Assembly (NCBI GenBank): GCA_003952965.2
Contig: CM025856.1
Coordinates: forward strand, 4,174,674-4,238,673
Source of the DNA: Morella rubra
Taxonomy: Eukaryota; Streptophyta; Magnoliopsida; Fagales; Myricaceae
Direction: 5' to 3'
Length of the DNA: 64,000 nucleotides
The notes below the pieces were generated by a model. That model ran no database searches. It was not told the origin of the DNA and worked only from the letters and a program-made list of their open reading frames with translations. Both the position numbers and the translations under genes were made by a program. Below, piece by piece: positions 1 through 10,694 of the stretch (positions within the stretch are counted from its first letter, which is position 1; the number at the start of each line of letters is the position of its first letter).

Positions 1-520
1 CACCAAGTAAACAGATCCCAAATGCCCGCGTTGAGAAATATTTAGAATGAATAACAGAACAAATTAATACAATTGAAAGAATAACAAATGCCAATAAGTC
101 GTAAACAAAAAAAAACTGAAACGCAGCCAATTTGAAGTGGAAGAATTCACTGTAGGCTGTTCAATGAATGATCCACCTGGAGCCACCATTGAAACCGCCA
201 CGGGTACCGCCTAAAAATGGGCCACCACCAGTAACGGTAATGGTGTCGGTGGTGATTTCACCTGCTAACACTGTTGCACAACCCTACTTATTTGCCAGTA
301 ACAACAATTTCATCAACTACCGATCAACAGTAACAAATTAAGTAGATACTTATTGAGTGAAGAGGCTCACCATAGCTGATAGAGGTGATGCATACATGAC
401 AACAGTCAGTCCTGCACACAACACACCAATGAATTTAAGCCACATGCTTAATTAATTCCGCCATGGATTGCCAGAAGGGTTACTGAAATAACCAAACCTC
501 GGAAACTCAGCATTTTAAAT
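1..520 (-). pseudogene. Decayed SWEET exon 4/5 fragment
   Basis: Read on the minus strand, about 500-365 encodes a SWEET exon-4-like stretch (GLVISVTLLAIHGGIN, then MWLKFIGVLCAGLTVV and MYASPLSAM), ending at a GTGAGC splice donor. Its counterpart is exon 4 of the SWEET gene at 19.9-20.1 kb. A stop (TAA) and a frame change sit between the two halves. Positions 1-45 encode IFLNAGIW, the exon 5 motif, followed by a 2-nt insertion relative to the intact gene, and the first half of exon 5 is missing. No exons 1-3 were seen to the right, and exon 6 would lie beyond the left edge. This is a broken paralogue, not a usable gene, and it hints that a SWEET cluster continues outside the window. Confidence 0.75.
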
Positions 521-671
521 GGCCGCCAAATTTGAGGTCTAATCCGATGGTGCATTTGGAGCCTTGTGTCGGTTAAACGATTCATTTAGAGGACAAACTT
601 TATAATGCATGTGAATTTACTAATTATCCAAAAAAATTCAACTGATAGGAAGAGGCAGATTTTAGAAAAAA

Positions 672-1027
672 ATACACTTTTGGCCCCCGACTATTAGGGT
701 TCTGACACTTTGCACCCCAACTATCAATTTCATTTCATTTGTCCCTTAACTACCAATAATTTACACTTTGCACCCAACCATTAATTTGGATGGAAATTGT
801 TATTTTTGTCTAGTGAAAAGACAAGTTTATCCTTATACAAAATACAGCTATAAAAAATTATGAGCTTAAAATCATCATTTTACTGAACTAAAATAGTAAT
901 TTCCTTCCAAATTAACCGTAGGGAGTGCAAAGTGCAAACGGTTGGTAGTTGAAGGGTGAAATATAACGAAATTAATAGTTTGTAGTGCAAAGTGTCAGAA
1001 CCTAATAGTGGAGGGTGAAAATTGTAT
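672..1027. repeat. Foldback/MITE-like element with long terminal inverted repeats
   Basis: The left part (cccgactattagggttctga, then cactttgcac) and the right part (gtgcaaagtgtcagaaccta, then atagtggagggtg) are inverted copies over roughly 90 bp with few mismatches. The centre is AT-rich and has no coding potential. The shape is that of a short non-autonomous DNA element or foldback repeat. Diverged relatives lie at about 23.3 and 33.9 kb. The exact ends and target-site duplication were not resolved. Confidence 0.7.
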
Positions 1028-2259
1028 ATAACCCTAGATTTTATTACTCAAATAATATTCTAACATAGATCAACTCTGCCTTGTATCTAAATGAGTTTGA
1101 AGTGAAAAGATAGGGGATCAATATCACTTTCTTATCTGCAGGAGCATAAATGAGAAAAAGAACCCACTACAAGAAATATGACTTTTTAGGACGCCAAAAA
1201 TTTCATCCCAAAAAGTATTCTTTGCTCCCTCAAAATATAACGTTTATCTTTTTGGGACGAAATTCCTACCCATCCCAAAAAAAACTTTTTGCAACGGTTT
1301 TGAACCTTTTTGAGACAAAATTGCCTGTAAAAAAAAAAAGGGTTACTTATTTGGGACAAAATCTTTCTATCACAAAAGAATCTCGTTTTAGCGACAGAAA
1401 TGTCCATCCCGAAAGGTACGTTCGAACGGCACAATATACATTTAAACACTATACGACATTATATTATAAAACTTTGTACGAAAATTACCCGTTCTAATCG
1501 CAAAATGATATCCCGTTCAAAATGATATGCGTTGTTCGAATGTAAATGAAAATATCGGAACAATAAAACTGTGTTCATTCTTAAAAATTAACGTTCATGC
1601 GGGAGAGAATCTTTTGGGACGAGGGTGCGCGTCCCAAAAACCCCTCAAATGCTTGAATGGCTTCGAACGCCACTTTTCCATCCCCCTTATAAAACACAGT
1701 CCAATCACCATAAATATATATTTTTATATTCTCATTCGAACGTTTATCCTGTTCCAACGATATTTGACGGTTTAGATATGAAAAGTTGGGTAATGAACGG
1801 TTTCGGACGATTTTTTCCCTAAACGTTCGAACTTTCGTTCAAGTATTAGAACACTCGAGCCTTATTTCCTCATATTTTCACGTGCGTACCAGCTCCTTTA
1901 TCTCAAATTCTCTCAAACTCCTCTCAATCTCCATTGCAATTTTAAGTTTGTGGTTTGCATCCTTTCAAGTCCTACATACTCCAGATATGTTTTGTAGTGC
2001 ATTTTAACCGATTAAAATATATTTTTTTGGGTTGATTTTGCGTATTGAATTCGTCTTTGAATATGTTAATAAACTTTGTAAAATATTATGCATGTTGATG
2101 AATGTGGGTGTTTGCAGTTAGTTTAGGATTGTTTTGTACTGATTTTGACTTAGAAAAATATTGTTTTAGGGAGTTTCAACTTGGCCGATCTTTTCATTCT
2201 ACAGTGTTCGAACTGTATTCCTATATATTTCGGGCGTTTTTCGTTTGATAAGAAATTGT

Positions 2260-3345
2260 GAGTCAAATAACAACCAAGAGGGGGGATGAATTGAGTTTAA
2301 CAAAATTTAGATTTTTTCCATTAAAAACGCAGATCTGAAAAATACTTAATACTATATAAAGAAGAACAATAAATGCTAGCAATAAATAAGAGAAATAAGG
2401 AAGAAAGATAACACTGTTATTTTTAGGTGTTCGGCCAGACTTTGCCTACGTCCACCCCAAACTATTGCTTCCTTATGCTTCTCCACTATAATCCAATAGT
2501 GTCTACAACTTAGCTTTCGGGTGCTAAGTAACCGTAACAAGAGTTTTTCCCGAGTTCACTCTTCAACTCGTCACAAATCTCAAAGCTTATGAGATTTCTT
2601 CTATCCTCACCGGGTAGGCCCAAGTGTATCCCACACTTATAGGTTTTTCAAAGTTTAATGATAGGAATGATAAATAATAGCTCTAAAAGTTAGATCAACA
2701 AATACAATGCGTAATAAATGGCTAGAAGACAAGATCTGATGTGATGGCAGTAAGACAATAGCAGATCTCTTGGGAAATGTACAGCTTTGTTCTTTTGCGC
2801 TTTTCTCTCTCTTTTGGAGGCTAGGTCAAGATTGATGATGTAAAGATGCAAAAGATGTCTTTTCTCTCTCCATAATGTTATCTCTATAGGTCTTCAGTCT
2901 TGGGAAGGTCTCAAGGGCCTTTTTGGAATGTTGGAGAGGTGCCTTAAGTGCCACAACGTCTTAAAATCCGTGCTGAGTCATCGTTTTAAAAATAGAGTTC
3001 TCACAACATATGTCGATACCATCTTCAAGTTTGGAACTGACTCGCTGGTGCCTGCGGCATGTGTCGATACCATCAAAATGACATTCTGATAGCAGTGCAA
3101 TGTGTCAATACTATGTCTCTAATGTGTTGACACCATCTTTGCAGAAGGAGATTTTCAATACTTTTTGATATGCAATCCTTTCCACTTCAACACAAAAACT
3201 CCTATAATGAAAAATGCAATAATTTAAGTGCATGCCAAGGTGTTTAAATCAAATATAGGGCTTAAACTTGAGAGAGATTTAGATACAATTGAGTGCTCTT
3301 ATTTGATTTGTGGATTGACAACCACGTATTCTAAAAAATACTCCA
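2260..3345. repeat. Unclassified dispersed repeat, possible LTR-element fragment
   Basis: This stretch has no gene. It opens with aagaggggggatgaattgag, whose reverse complement resembles the 'attcacccctctagg' phrase seen at 60.33 kb; such phrases are common next to LTRs in plant retroelements. It interrupts the TTCGAACG-rich sequence of the flanking CACTA fragment, which suggests an insertion. No coding domain or LTR pair could be defined. Confidence 0.3.
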
Positions 3346-3593
3346 AAGTTATTTTGTCATTTGTTATCATCAATTGAGTTAGATGGCTCAAGAAGCAACC
3401 TTGGGCTAATAGAATTTTTCGTTCGTTGCATAGTAACATATTCGTTCGAACATATTATTGTTCGTTTGATGTTTATGACTTCTGTACTAAATTCGTTTGA
3501 TGCTTCATTCATATTCATTTGAACGTATATTCGTTCTATATCTTCAACCATTCTAATGTTTGTTTTTTTTTTTCTTTTTCAGATTAACTTAAA

Positions 3594-4636
3594 ATGATAA
3601 AAAGATCAAGAGCGTCTTCCTCTTCTTCCACACAGCAAGACCACTGACTGCAGCCGAGAGGCAAGCGATTATTCGTACGCGCACAGTAGTGGCAGGATGC
3701 CGGTTAGCACATATGATTTTTAGGAGTTTCAGTTCAAGGGTCGCACGATTGACGAGATATTCAGCCATTATTGTTGGGACTGCATGCTCTCTTAGAGGGT
3801 CCCGCCGTACACAAATATGGTTATCAAGTTTTACGCTGCTCTATAGAATGTCGATGTCTACAAGGATGAGTGGGAGGTTTACATCCGTGGACAGCCGATC
3901 AGGATCTCTCCTGGTGCAGTCTCCACCTACTTGCACATTCTGAGACAAATGGGTACCTATCCTGTTGTGGAGCCTACCACGGCTTTGTCACTTGAAGAGA
4001 TCTTTAAAATGATTACTGGGGAGGACCTGTACTTACAATAGTCATCAGTTTCACAGAGTGCCTTGCTCGCCTTTTGGAGGATGATGCACCACATAGTATA
4101 CAACATCTTCCTAAAGCAACATCACATAGAGTGCAAAGTCGAGCATACATAAGTGATGTTGATAATGGCTCGTCTTGACTATGAGGACCGAGGCTCAGTC
4201 GAAGAGCAAAGAGGGCCTGCCATATGGAAACTTGTTGACCGAGTTGATTATGGATGCCAGCGTAGATGCCATATGTTATGAGCCTACTTCGATGCGACTC
4301 AGCCCTATCAACAATGGGACCTGTCGGCTTTCGCTGGCTCATGGATCAACCTCACAGCGGCCTCCAGCTGCTCCGCAACATTCAGGTGGTATGACCTGGG
4401 AACAGCAAGACACTCGAACTTTGCTAGAGATGGAGCACAACATTTTACATGTAATGGAGAGGGCCGTTGCTCCCATCATCAGCAGTGTGGCTGCTATGGA
4501 TAAGAGATTCGAGAAGATTGAGTCGATGCAACTGGAGTTAAAAAAGACAAATGACGAAGGCCATTAAGAGATCATGTAGAAGATAGTTGAGGTCGAGGGT
4601 GACATGGTGCAGGAGTTGGAGGAGATGACCCCATAG
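3594..4636 (+). pseudogene. Broken plant-transposon ORF (PF20167-like domain plus coiled-coil tail)
   Basis: An ATG at 3594 gives a Ser-rich start that soon meets a stop. Across shifted frames, recognisable blocks follow: FQFKGRTIDEIF, VIKFYAAL, VDVYKDEWEVYIRGQPIRIS and TALSLEEIFKMITGEDLY. These match the pattern of the 'putative plant transposon protein' domain often carried by CACTA and retroelement derivatives (FYA.L followed by VRG..I.FS). The tail, about 4400-4636, encodes a heptad-like segment (MDKRFEKIESMQLELKK, then IVEVEGDMVQELEEM). Several stops and frameshifts make it non-functional. The orientation agrees with the CACTA left end. The family assignment is by eye. Confidence 0.6.
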
Positions 4637-5039
4637 TTTCTATAGTAGTATTTTGTCATATATTTAGGTTTTTTTTTGCTGACATTCGAACAGTTATGGT
4701 TGTACATTTTATATTATTTGTATATGTTATATTATTTTGGGTAAAGGAATCTCGTTTTATTTGATAACTAAATTATAATTAAAAATAAAATCACACGTAA
4801 TAACAAATTAAAATGAAAATCACACTAAAAATTATGAAATAGTAAATTTATGTTCGTTCTAACGATATAAATCGTTGGAACGGACGACATTACGTAAACG
4901 TTAAAACAGTATTCGACTTAAAGTTAGAACAGAATGCATTAGGTAAATGTTAGAACATTGATCGCATTAAAGTTAGAACGGTAAAAACAGTAAATCAAAA
5001 AAATCATAAAATGAATTAAAATTATAAAGGAATAAAATT

Positions 5040-5290
5040 AATCAAAATCAAATATTTACATATATTATATATATATAATAGTACCTTGTACATATATTTA
5101 CTTATACAAATTATATAATAGTACATATATATACTTAATATATATACTATAGTACCTTTACATAGTACTTCTACATGTTATATAATAGTACCTTATACAT
5201 TATACATATTATATAATATTACCTTATACATATTATAGTAATCTTATACATATTATATAATTGTAACATATTATATAATAGTACCTTTTA
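5040..5290. repeat. AT-rich tandem repeat (TATATAATAGTACCTTATACA-type)
   Basis: Imperfect repetitions of tatataatagtacctt and tatacatattata fill this stretch with variable spacing. It is low-complexity and non-coding, and probably unstable. It lies just beyond the last recognisable part of the truncated CACTA fragment. Confidence 0.7.
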
Positions 5291-6600
5291 AAACTCTTTT
5301 AGATCAATTGTTGTAAGTTAAACTCTCTTAGTGGAGTGGTTAGTGGTTGGACCTTGGAGTGGTTTTTCCCTTGTGATGGTGTTCCTCAAAGGGTTCTGCT
5401 TCGGAAACAAGTTTATGTGTCTTGTGTATGATTGATTGTTTCTTTGCTTCTCTTGATTAGTTTATGATTACTTTAGGTTATGGATTTCAATCTTGACCAT
5501 TTGCGTGTGCATCTTGGTTGAAGATTGAATAAGCTCTTGTTGCATTCTTGGTGCTAGAGGTAAAATGTTATTAATCTCAATGTGTGTTAATGTGATCGAA
5601 GTGAAGGATTTCTGTTTGAGAAATTATTTTGGTTGATAAATTACACATCTGTACATGATTTGGAATCCATTCTTGTGAAGCTCTGTTTCTAGTTTTCTTG
5701 TGTTGTTTATGGGTTAATTTTTGGAATACTTGTATATTCACGCCCTCTAGATATAGTAATTAAGAGTCTAAATTATGTTATTTAAAATTCGTACCACCTT
5801 ATTTGGAAAGATTTTAAGCAACAATTAAAACTAATTATTAATATAAAAATTAATTAGTGGTAGTTTGTGATGCAAAGTGCAAAACTCGTGATGTACTAAT
5901 TCTCGTTGATGTATTAATTAGTGGTTTAATTTCAAGGATAAATATTTCATGTTTTTAAGATTATATTTCCTAATCTTGAAATGGCCTTATGTAGATCAAG
6001 TACAATCACAGTTGCTTGTAAATGTAAATTAATTTGACGCAGGTACGGTTATAATATTGTGTCTCATTATATTGTCGAAAATACATATATAGGCCAGTTG
6101 TATATATGTGTGTGGTGTGTGTAGATATGTGACGTACGTGTGCATATAACCAACCAAGAAACGAATCATTATTTCTTTACCTTGTAATTTGCTTAATACT
6201 TTTTGTGAAGAAATATGCCCTCTACAAATTTGGTGGTCCGATATTCCTCTGATTGGGAAGATTATATACAAAAAAACTATTAGTCCCTAACTTATTGTTA
6301 GAATTAATTATCACAGCTTCCAATCCATATAAACCTAGATGTCACCATCGCCAAGAGTCACGACTTTAAATTCAAACCAAGAAACCATATTATAGAATAA
6401 CTCTAGGAAATCAGGACACGATCGAGTTTCCAAAAAGTTTCATATATACGTCAAAACACTTGCGGGTTGCAAACAATTAAAGAGAGCCAGCTACATTAAT
6501 TAATAATCTTTAAATGGCTCTTTGTATGCCTAAAAAAGAAAATGGCTTTTAATTTGTTTGTTATTTGACTAGCTAATTAGCCTGTGTAATACTTCTAGGG
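5291..6600. other. Intergenic region without a recognisable gene
   Basis: No coding frame is supported. At 5.3-5.76 kb the sequence is T/G-rich and ends near ttcacgccctctag, a phrase like that at 60.33 kb, so it may be an old retroelement border. From 5.77 to 6.6 kb it is ordinary AT-rich DNA leading into the promoter of the small secreted-protein gene. Confidence 0.5.
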
Positions 6601-6619
6601 TGATATTGGGTTTAGACAT

Positions 6620-6627
6620 TATAAATA
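6620..6627 (+). promoter_or_regulatory. TATA box of the small Cys-rich protein gene
   Basis: TATAAATA lies 96 bp upstream of the ATG at 6716, so transcription would start near 6650 and leave a short 5' leader. Spacing and sequence fit a plant core promoter. Confidence 0.55.
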
Positions 6628-6715
6628 CGTACTGTTGTCAGATTAAACTTGTAAATTACAAGGAAACAAGAAGCTGCTGCAAGCTGCAGTACAGACCGAG
6701 ACAAATCCAGTAATT

Positions 6716-7087
6716 ATGAATTGCATGCGCAATAGTATGAAAAGACAAGTAGGGATGATTATTGTGGTACTTATGGTTGTTTTGGTGGTTCTATTAACGC
6801 AAAGCAGTGACGCTCGTCGTCGACGTCGCTTTCATCATCCTCCTAAGTATGATGATCCTGATCCATGGCCACCCATTCATCCAGATCCCAAGCATGATCG
6901 TCCAGTACCCCTTGAGGATCCTAATTATCCACCTCCTATAGTTTCGCTCCTCGGATACGATGAAGTCTGTTACAAGAAATGCGTCAAGAGTAGTTGCAAG
7001 AAATCTATGAGGTATCCGAAGAAGCTGTCTGTATGCCTGGCAAAGTGTATGGCACTTTGCAGAGTCCTTGATGACATCTATAACTGA
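6716..7087 (+). CDS. Small secreted Pro-rich/Cys-rich protein, 123 aa
   Basis: This is a single-exon gene. The N-terminus has a basic start and a hydrophobic core (residues about 13-29, GMIIVVLMVVLVVLL), a convincing signal peptide or signal anchor. A basic patch (RRRRR, 35-39) and a Pro/Asp/His-rich linker (41-75) follow. The C-terminal domain has six cysteines at 85, 89, 94, 107, 111 and 115, spaced CX3CX4CX12CX3CX3C. Paired CX3C motifs resemble those of helical-hairpin and thionin-like plant defence peptides, but I do not recognise the exact family. Six cysteines would allow three disulphides in an extracellular or vacuolar domain. A TATA box stands at 6620. No intron is needed. The lack of close relatives in memory leaves function open; a secreted defence or signalling peptide is inference only. 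Confidence 0.7.
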   Translation: MNCMRNSMKRQVGMIIVVLMVVLVVLLTQSSDARRRRRFHHPPKYDDPDPWPPIHPDPKHDRPVPLEDPNYPPPIVSLLGYDEVCYKKCVKSSCKKSMRYPKKLSVCLAKCMALCRVLDDIYN

Positions 7088-7528
7088 ACCAGCTTTCGTC
7101 ATGATGCAAGGCGAATGAGTCGGTATTGACCTTTTAGATCACCTGCTCTCTTTTCCTAATTTTAATCTTCTTCTTTTTTTCCCCTTTTTCATGCCTCTCT
7201 GTGTGCGTGTATTTCTTTGTATATAACATATTTGGTTATATTCATAATTAATTATTTTATGCTAATTAAACTAAATATTCATTTACACATTAACATCTAT
7301 ACTACAAGTTTGATATATTTTTGGATATTGGGTTCATATAGGTCTTTACTTGTTTAGTGATTCTTACGATCGTTTTTGCTTCGGTAGATAACAATAAAGT
7401 GGAAGCAACATACGTTCAAACGGCCTGCTGCGAGTACCATATGAGAAGAAATGCAGCTAGTTCAATATTTTCGCTTGTATTTGATTTTTCTTAGCCATAG
7501 CAAAGAGAAACAGTTTTACATGTACTAA

Positions 7529-7572
7529 CACTACAAGAAATATAGCTTTAGGTGACAAAAATCTGGGTGTCA
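7529..7572 (+). repeat. Left terminal inverted repeat of the CACTA element
   Basis: CACTACAAGAAA followed by atatagctttaggtgacaaa; it pairs with 17350-17393. A second GTGAC..GTCACC inverted pair follows at once (7570-7600), giving a nested terminal structure. Confidence 0.8.
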
Positions 7573-8601
7573 AACCAAATTTTGTCACCTAAAGTGGCCT
7601 TTTCCTGACAAAATATTAATTTCGTCACCCAAAATCATCCAGGAACAAAAAAACTGTTCGGATAGATCAAAAACACGTTTGGACGTATTTCTGGGGTGAC
7701 GACATACACACGTCGCCAATGAGTGAAGGTAAAAATAGTCACAAAATATAAAAACCGTTCGGACTCTCAACAAAACCGTTCGGACTCTATGCTAGGTGAC
7801 AAATTGCAAATTGTCGTAACTGAGTGACAATTAGAATCGTCACAATTTTTCCAAACCCGTCTGGACAATTTTTATAAAACCATCCGAATGGAATTACATA
7901 ATGAATAATAATCATCAGCATATATAGTGACAAATTTAAAATCGTCATGAACACTCAATATTGTCCGGACTACACAAAATGTGTTCCAACGGGAAAAAAA
8001 TCCATCCAGAATGTTAAAAAAAGTCTGCATAGGTATGACGCTTCTTCCGCGAATCGTGTGGTTCCACGTTGCAAAACTTCAGACACGTGATATTGAAACC
8101 GTCAGACCAATAATACCAATTTAAGTTCGAATTTTCAATCGCATATTTAATGACGTTAAATTTGATAGGGCACGTGTGAAAATGATGCAGAGAACCGTCC
8201 GAACACATATGAAATACGTTTGGACGATTTTAGGAGAAGTTAAACCGGCCAGACTTTGTGAAAATCACAAACTCCCTCTCCTAAACGGTTTCACTTCCCG
8301 TTCGAGATCTCTCAAATAACTTCAGGTAAAACTTTTTTCATGAGTTTGCTTCTTAATTTCATGCATTTCAATTCAATTTTGTCTGTTATTTAGTTTGTTG
8401 GGTTGTTTTGGTTGATCAAATTATGCTGCTTTGGTTTGGTTCATTGAAACACCGTTTGGACGGTATTTTACAACGTCCAGACTCGATATCTAACGTGCAG
8501 ACGGTTATTAAATGTGCGGACGGCATACAATTTAAACAATGCAGTTTGATTTTTGTGCGAACGATTTTTCCTAATGTTTGGACGATTTTTGTTAGGTTGA
8601 C

Positions 8602-8990
8602 CATGGAACACTCAGGAGAAGTATCACCAATGTCAGGGACAGACAGAGCGACCAGCTTGGGTGGACGCCTTTTTAGTGGAGTTGAAAAAGAGTATTTGGG
8701 CGATAGTTAGGCTGACGCATTCGTTGTGCATGGAGCTCCAATGCCGCTTGACCGGTCTAGAGACCAAACTTGCTTTAACGAATAGGGCTCTGACGGAAGA
8801 GTTGAATATTATGCAGATGGAATTGTTCTCTGTGAGACAACAATTGTCTAAGTTGTCCCAGTCTGTCCATACCGTTCCGATACAGCTGTAGACACTTGTC
8901 AAATGGGTGGATAATATGGAGGAGCATTTGGCGCATGTTCGTGACACCCTTGGACAAGATCTGGACGAGCCAGCTCGTGATTCGGATTAG
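8602..8990 (+). pseudogene. Coiled-coil ORF remnant inside the CACTA element
   Basis: An ATG at 8602 opens a short frame (MEHSGEVSPMSGTDRA) that must shift to join the longer helix-forming segment starting with WVDAFLVELKKS. That segment continues through LTGLETKLALTNRALTEEL and ELFSVRQQLSKL, then after one in-frame TAG to MEEHLAHVRDTLGQDLDE, ending at the stop 8988-8990. Composition and heptad spacing resemble the tail of the ORF at 11631-11870 and that at 4400-4636. It was probably the C-terminal half of a transposon protein. It is now broken by at least one frameshift and one stop. Confidence 0.5.
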
Positions 8991-9418
8991 TTTCCTGTTT
9001 ATTTTTATCACTATTATTTATTTACCATTTAAAAGACTGTCTTCGGCTTGTACTAGACATTATGATCGTGTTTGTCGTTTTGTATTTCGATTATTTTATA
9101 TTATTTATGTTTTTCACTTGATTAAATTTATTACAATTTAAATGGATAATTAGTACGATCAAACGGGTGATTAGTACGAGTGCTATGTTAACGGAACGAT
9201 TAGTGTAATTAGCTTGTAATTACAATTAAATAGGTGATTAATAAATTAATTTAAGTGAAGGAAGTTAAATTTAGTGAATTTAACAACAAAACAAAAGAAA
9301 TTTTAAATAAATCTGCTAGGGGTTCAGACTCCACTACAGAGGTAGGCGTTCGAACATAGAGGGGTAGAGTCCGGATTCGAATGATGAAATGACGCGGTTG
9401 GAACGGTTGAGTAATACG

Positions 9419-9602
9419 TCAGGACGCTATTGTAACAGTCGCATGGCTTACACGTGTTTACGTTATACGATATCGAAAACAGTTGTACCCGTCTGGACCG
9501 TAATACACAGTCCGGACGCTATTGTAACCGTCGCATGGTTTACATGTGTTTACGTTACTCCAATTGAAAACAGTTGTTTCAGTCCGAACGATATCATACC
9601 GT
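9419..9602. repeat. Tandem duplication, about 92-bp unit, in the CACTA subterminal zone
   Basis: Unit 1 begins tcaggacgctattgtaacag at 9419 and unit 2 begins tccggacgctattgtaaccg at 9511. Both continue with gtcgcatgg(c/t)ttaca and gtgtttacgtta, and share gaaaacagttgt. The unit carries two TCCGGACG-type words, so the duplication multiplied the subterminal motif. Confidence 0.8.
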
Positions 9603-10694
9603 TCAGATGTTAGATCAGCCAATCGTACATTGCCACGTCGTGCGATATCGGTGGCAAGTTGTTCGCACGTCTAAAAGCACGTTTGAACGGCTTTATTGCA
9701 CCGAACCGTTTTAAATGGTTTAAATTTTGGCATTTAATAATAACTGCGTTGATTGGGCCACGTATGTAAAATTCTGACCAGACGCTTTGCTAAAATTCCA
9801 GACGCTATCGACGAGTTCTGAAAAGTCGAACAGTTCGACATTTTCAAAACTACCACGTCATTTCTCATCAAAAAATCTCCGAAATCTCAATTCTTTTCTT
9901 CTAAAATCTTAGCGTAATATCACTCTTTCGAGGATCTAATCACTTTTAGGTATGTTTTGCTTACTTTTAACACGATTTTAACAATAAAAATTTTAATTTT
10001 TTTTTTTATAGTTTTACATATAAAATTTCAATTCCATTTTTTGCATAGTACATTGTGTTTTTTTATTGATTTTTACATTGAAATTGATTATGTTAAGTGT
10101 TAGCATTGCTTTAAGTATGTTAGTTTGTGTTTTGATTGTATTTTTAGGTGTGTGGAGGTGGAGGGACGCTGTCATGGCTGAGTTAACTCGGCAGTCCTCC
10201 CCTTAGCGTCCGGACGCTTTTTTTTTTTTTATATCCGAACAAATAAATTAAACATCCAGACAGTTTCTTTGGCGTTCAAACACTTGTCAGTGCCGTTCAG
10301 AGGCATACGTTGTCATTTTGAATTTGTCTGAACGCTATGTGATAGTCGTCCGGACGTGTTTTCATTAAATTTAAAAATTTTGATTATCTTTTGTGTGTTC
10401 GAACGTCTTTTAATTCATGTTCGGACGTATGAAGCATCCCTTTGAGGAAACGTTGTTGTTTTGATTTTGTCCAAACGCTTTAAATTTAGTCTGGACATTT
10501 TCATGTTGAAATTAAAGAGTTTTTTATTTGTTTAACGTTTGGACGGATATTATTTGTTGGTTCAGACGCCTTTGCGACGTCCGAACGATTTAACAAGCGG
10601 TCCGAACGTCTTCAACTTAGCGTTTGGATGCTATTTTTGCATTTGGACGTATTTTCTAATTGTGCGAACGCTTGTTATGTAGATTGAAAAAAAA

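Larger units (their letters stand above)
1165..4990 (+). mobile_element. CACTA (En/Spm)-like element, left end only, truncated
   Basis: It begins with CACTACAAGAAATATGAC, almost the same terminus as the fuller element at 7529. The first 500 bp are rich in repeated GGGACGAAA/CGTCCCAAA words, a subterminal style in which the terminal word recurs in both orientations. The words TTCGAACG and CGTTCGAACG (for example 1419-1428) recur through 1.4-2.2, 3.4-3.5 and 4.7-5.0 kb. A decayed transposon ORF lies at 3594-4636. No right end (CTTGTAGTG) was found before the next element, so the right border is only where recognisable content fades. Part of 2.26-3.35 kb looks like a separate insertion. Confidence 0.6.

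Noticed and set aside
170-290. Glycine-rich minus-strand run (GGGPFLGGTRGGFNGGS)
   Set aside because: It lies in the intron region of the decayed SWEET, with no start, splice partner or family; composition-driven.
1150-1497. 115-aa plus-strand frame
   Set aside because: It falls on the CACTA terminus and its GGGACGAAA subterminal repeats; the translation is repeat-derived.
4175-4567. 130-aa open frame as an independent gene
   Set aside because: It is the 3' part of the broken transposon ORF 3594-4636 in one of several shifted frames.
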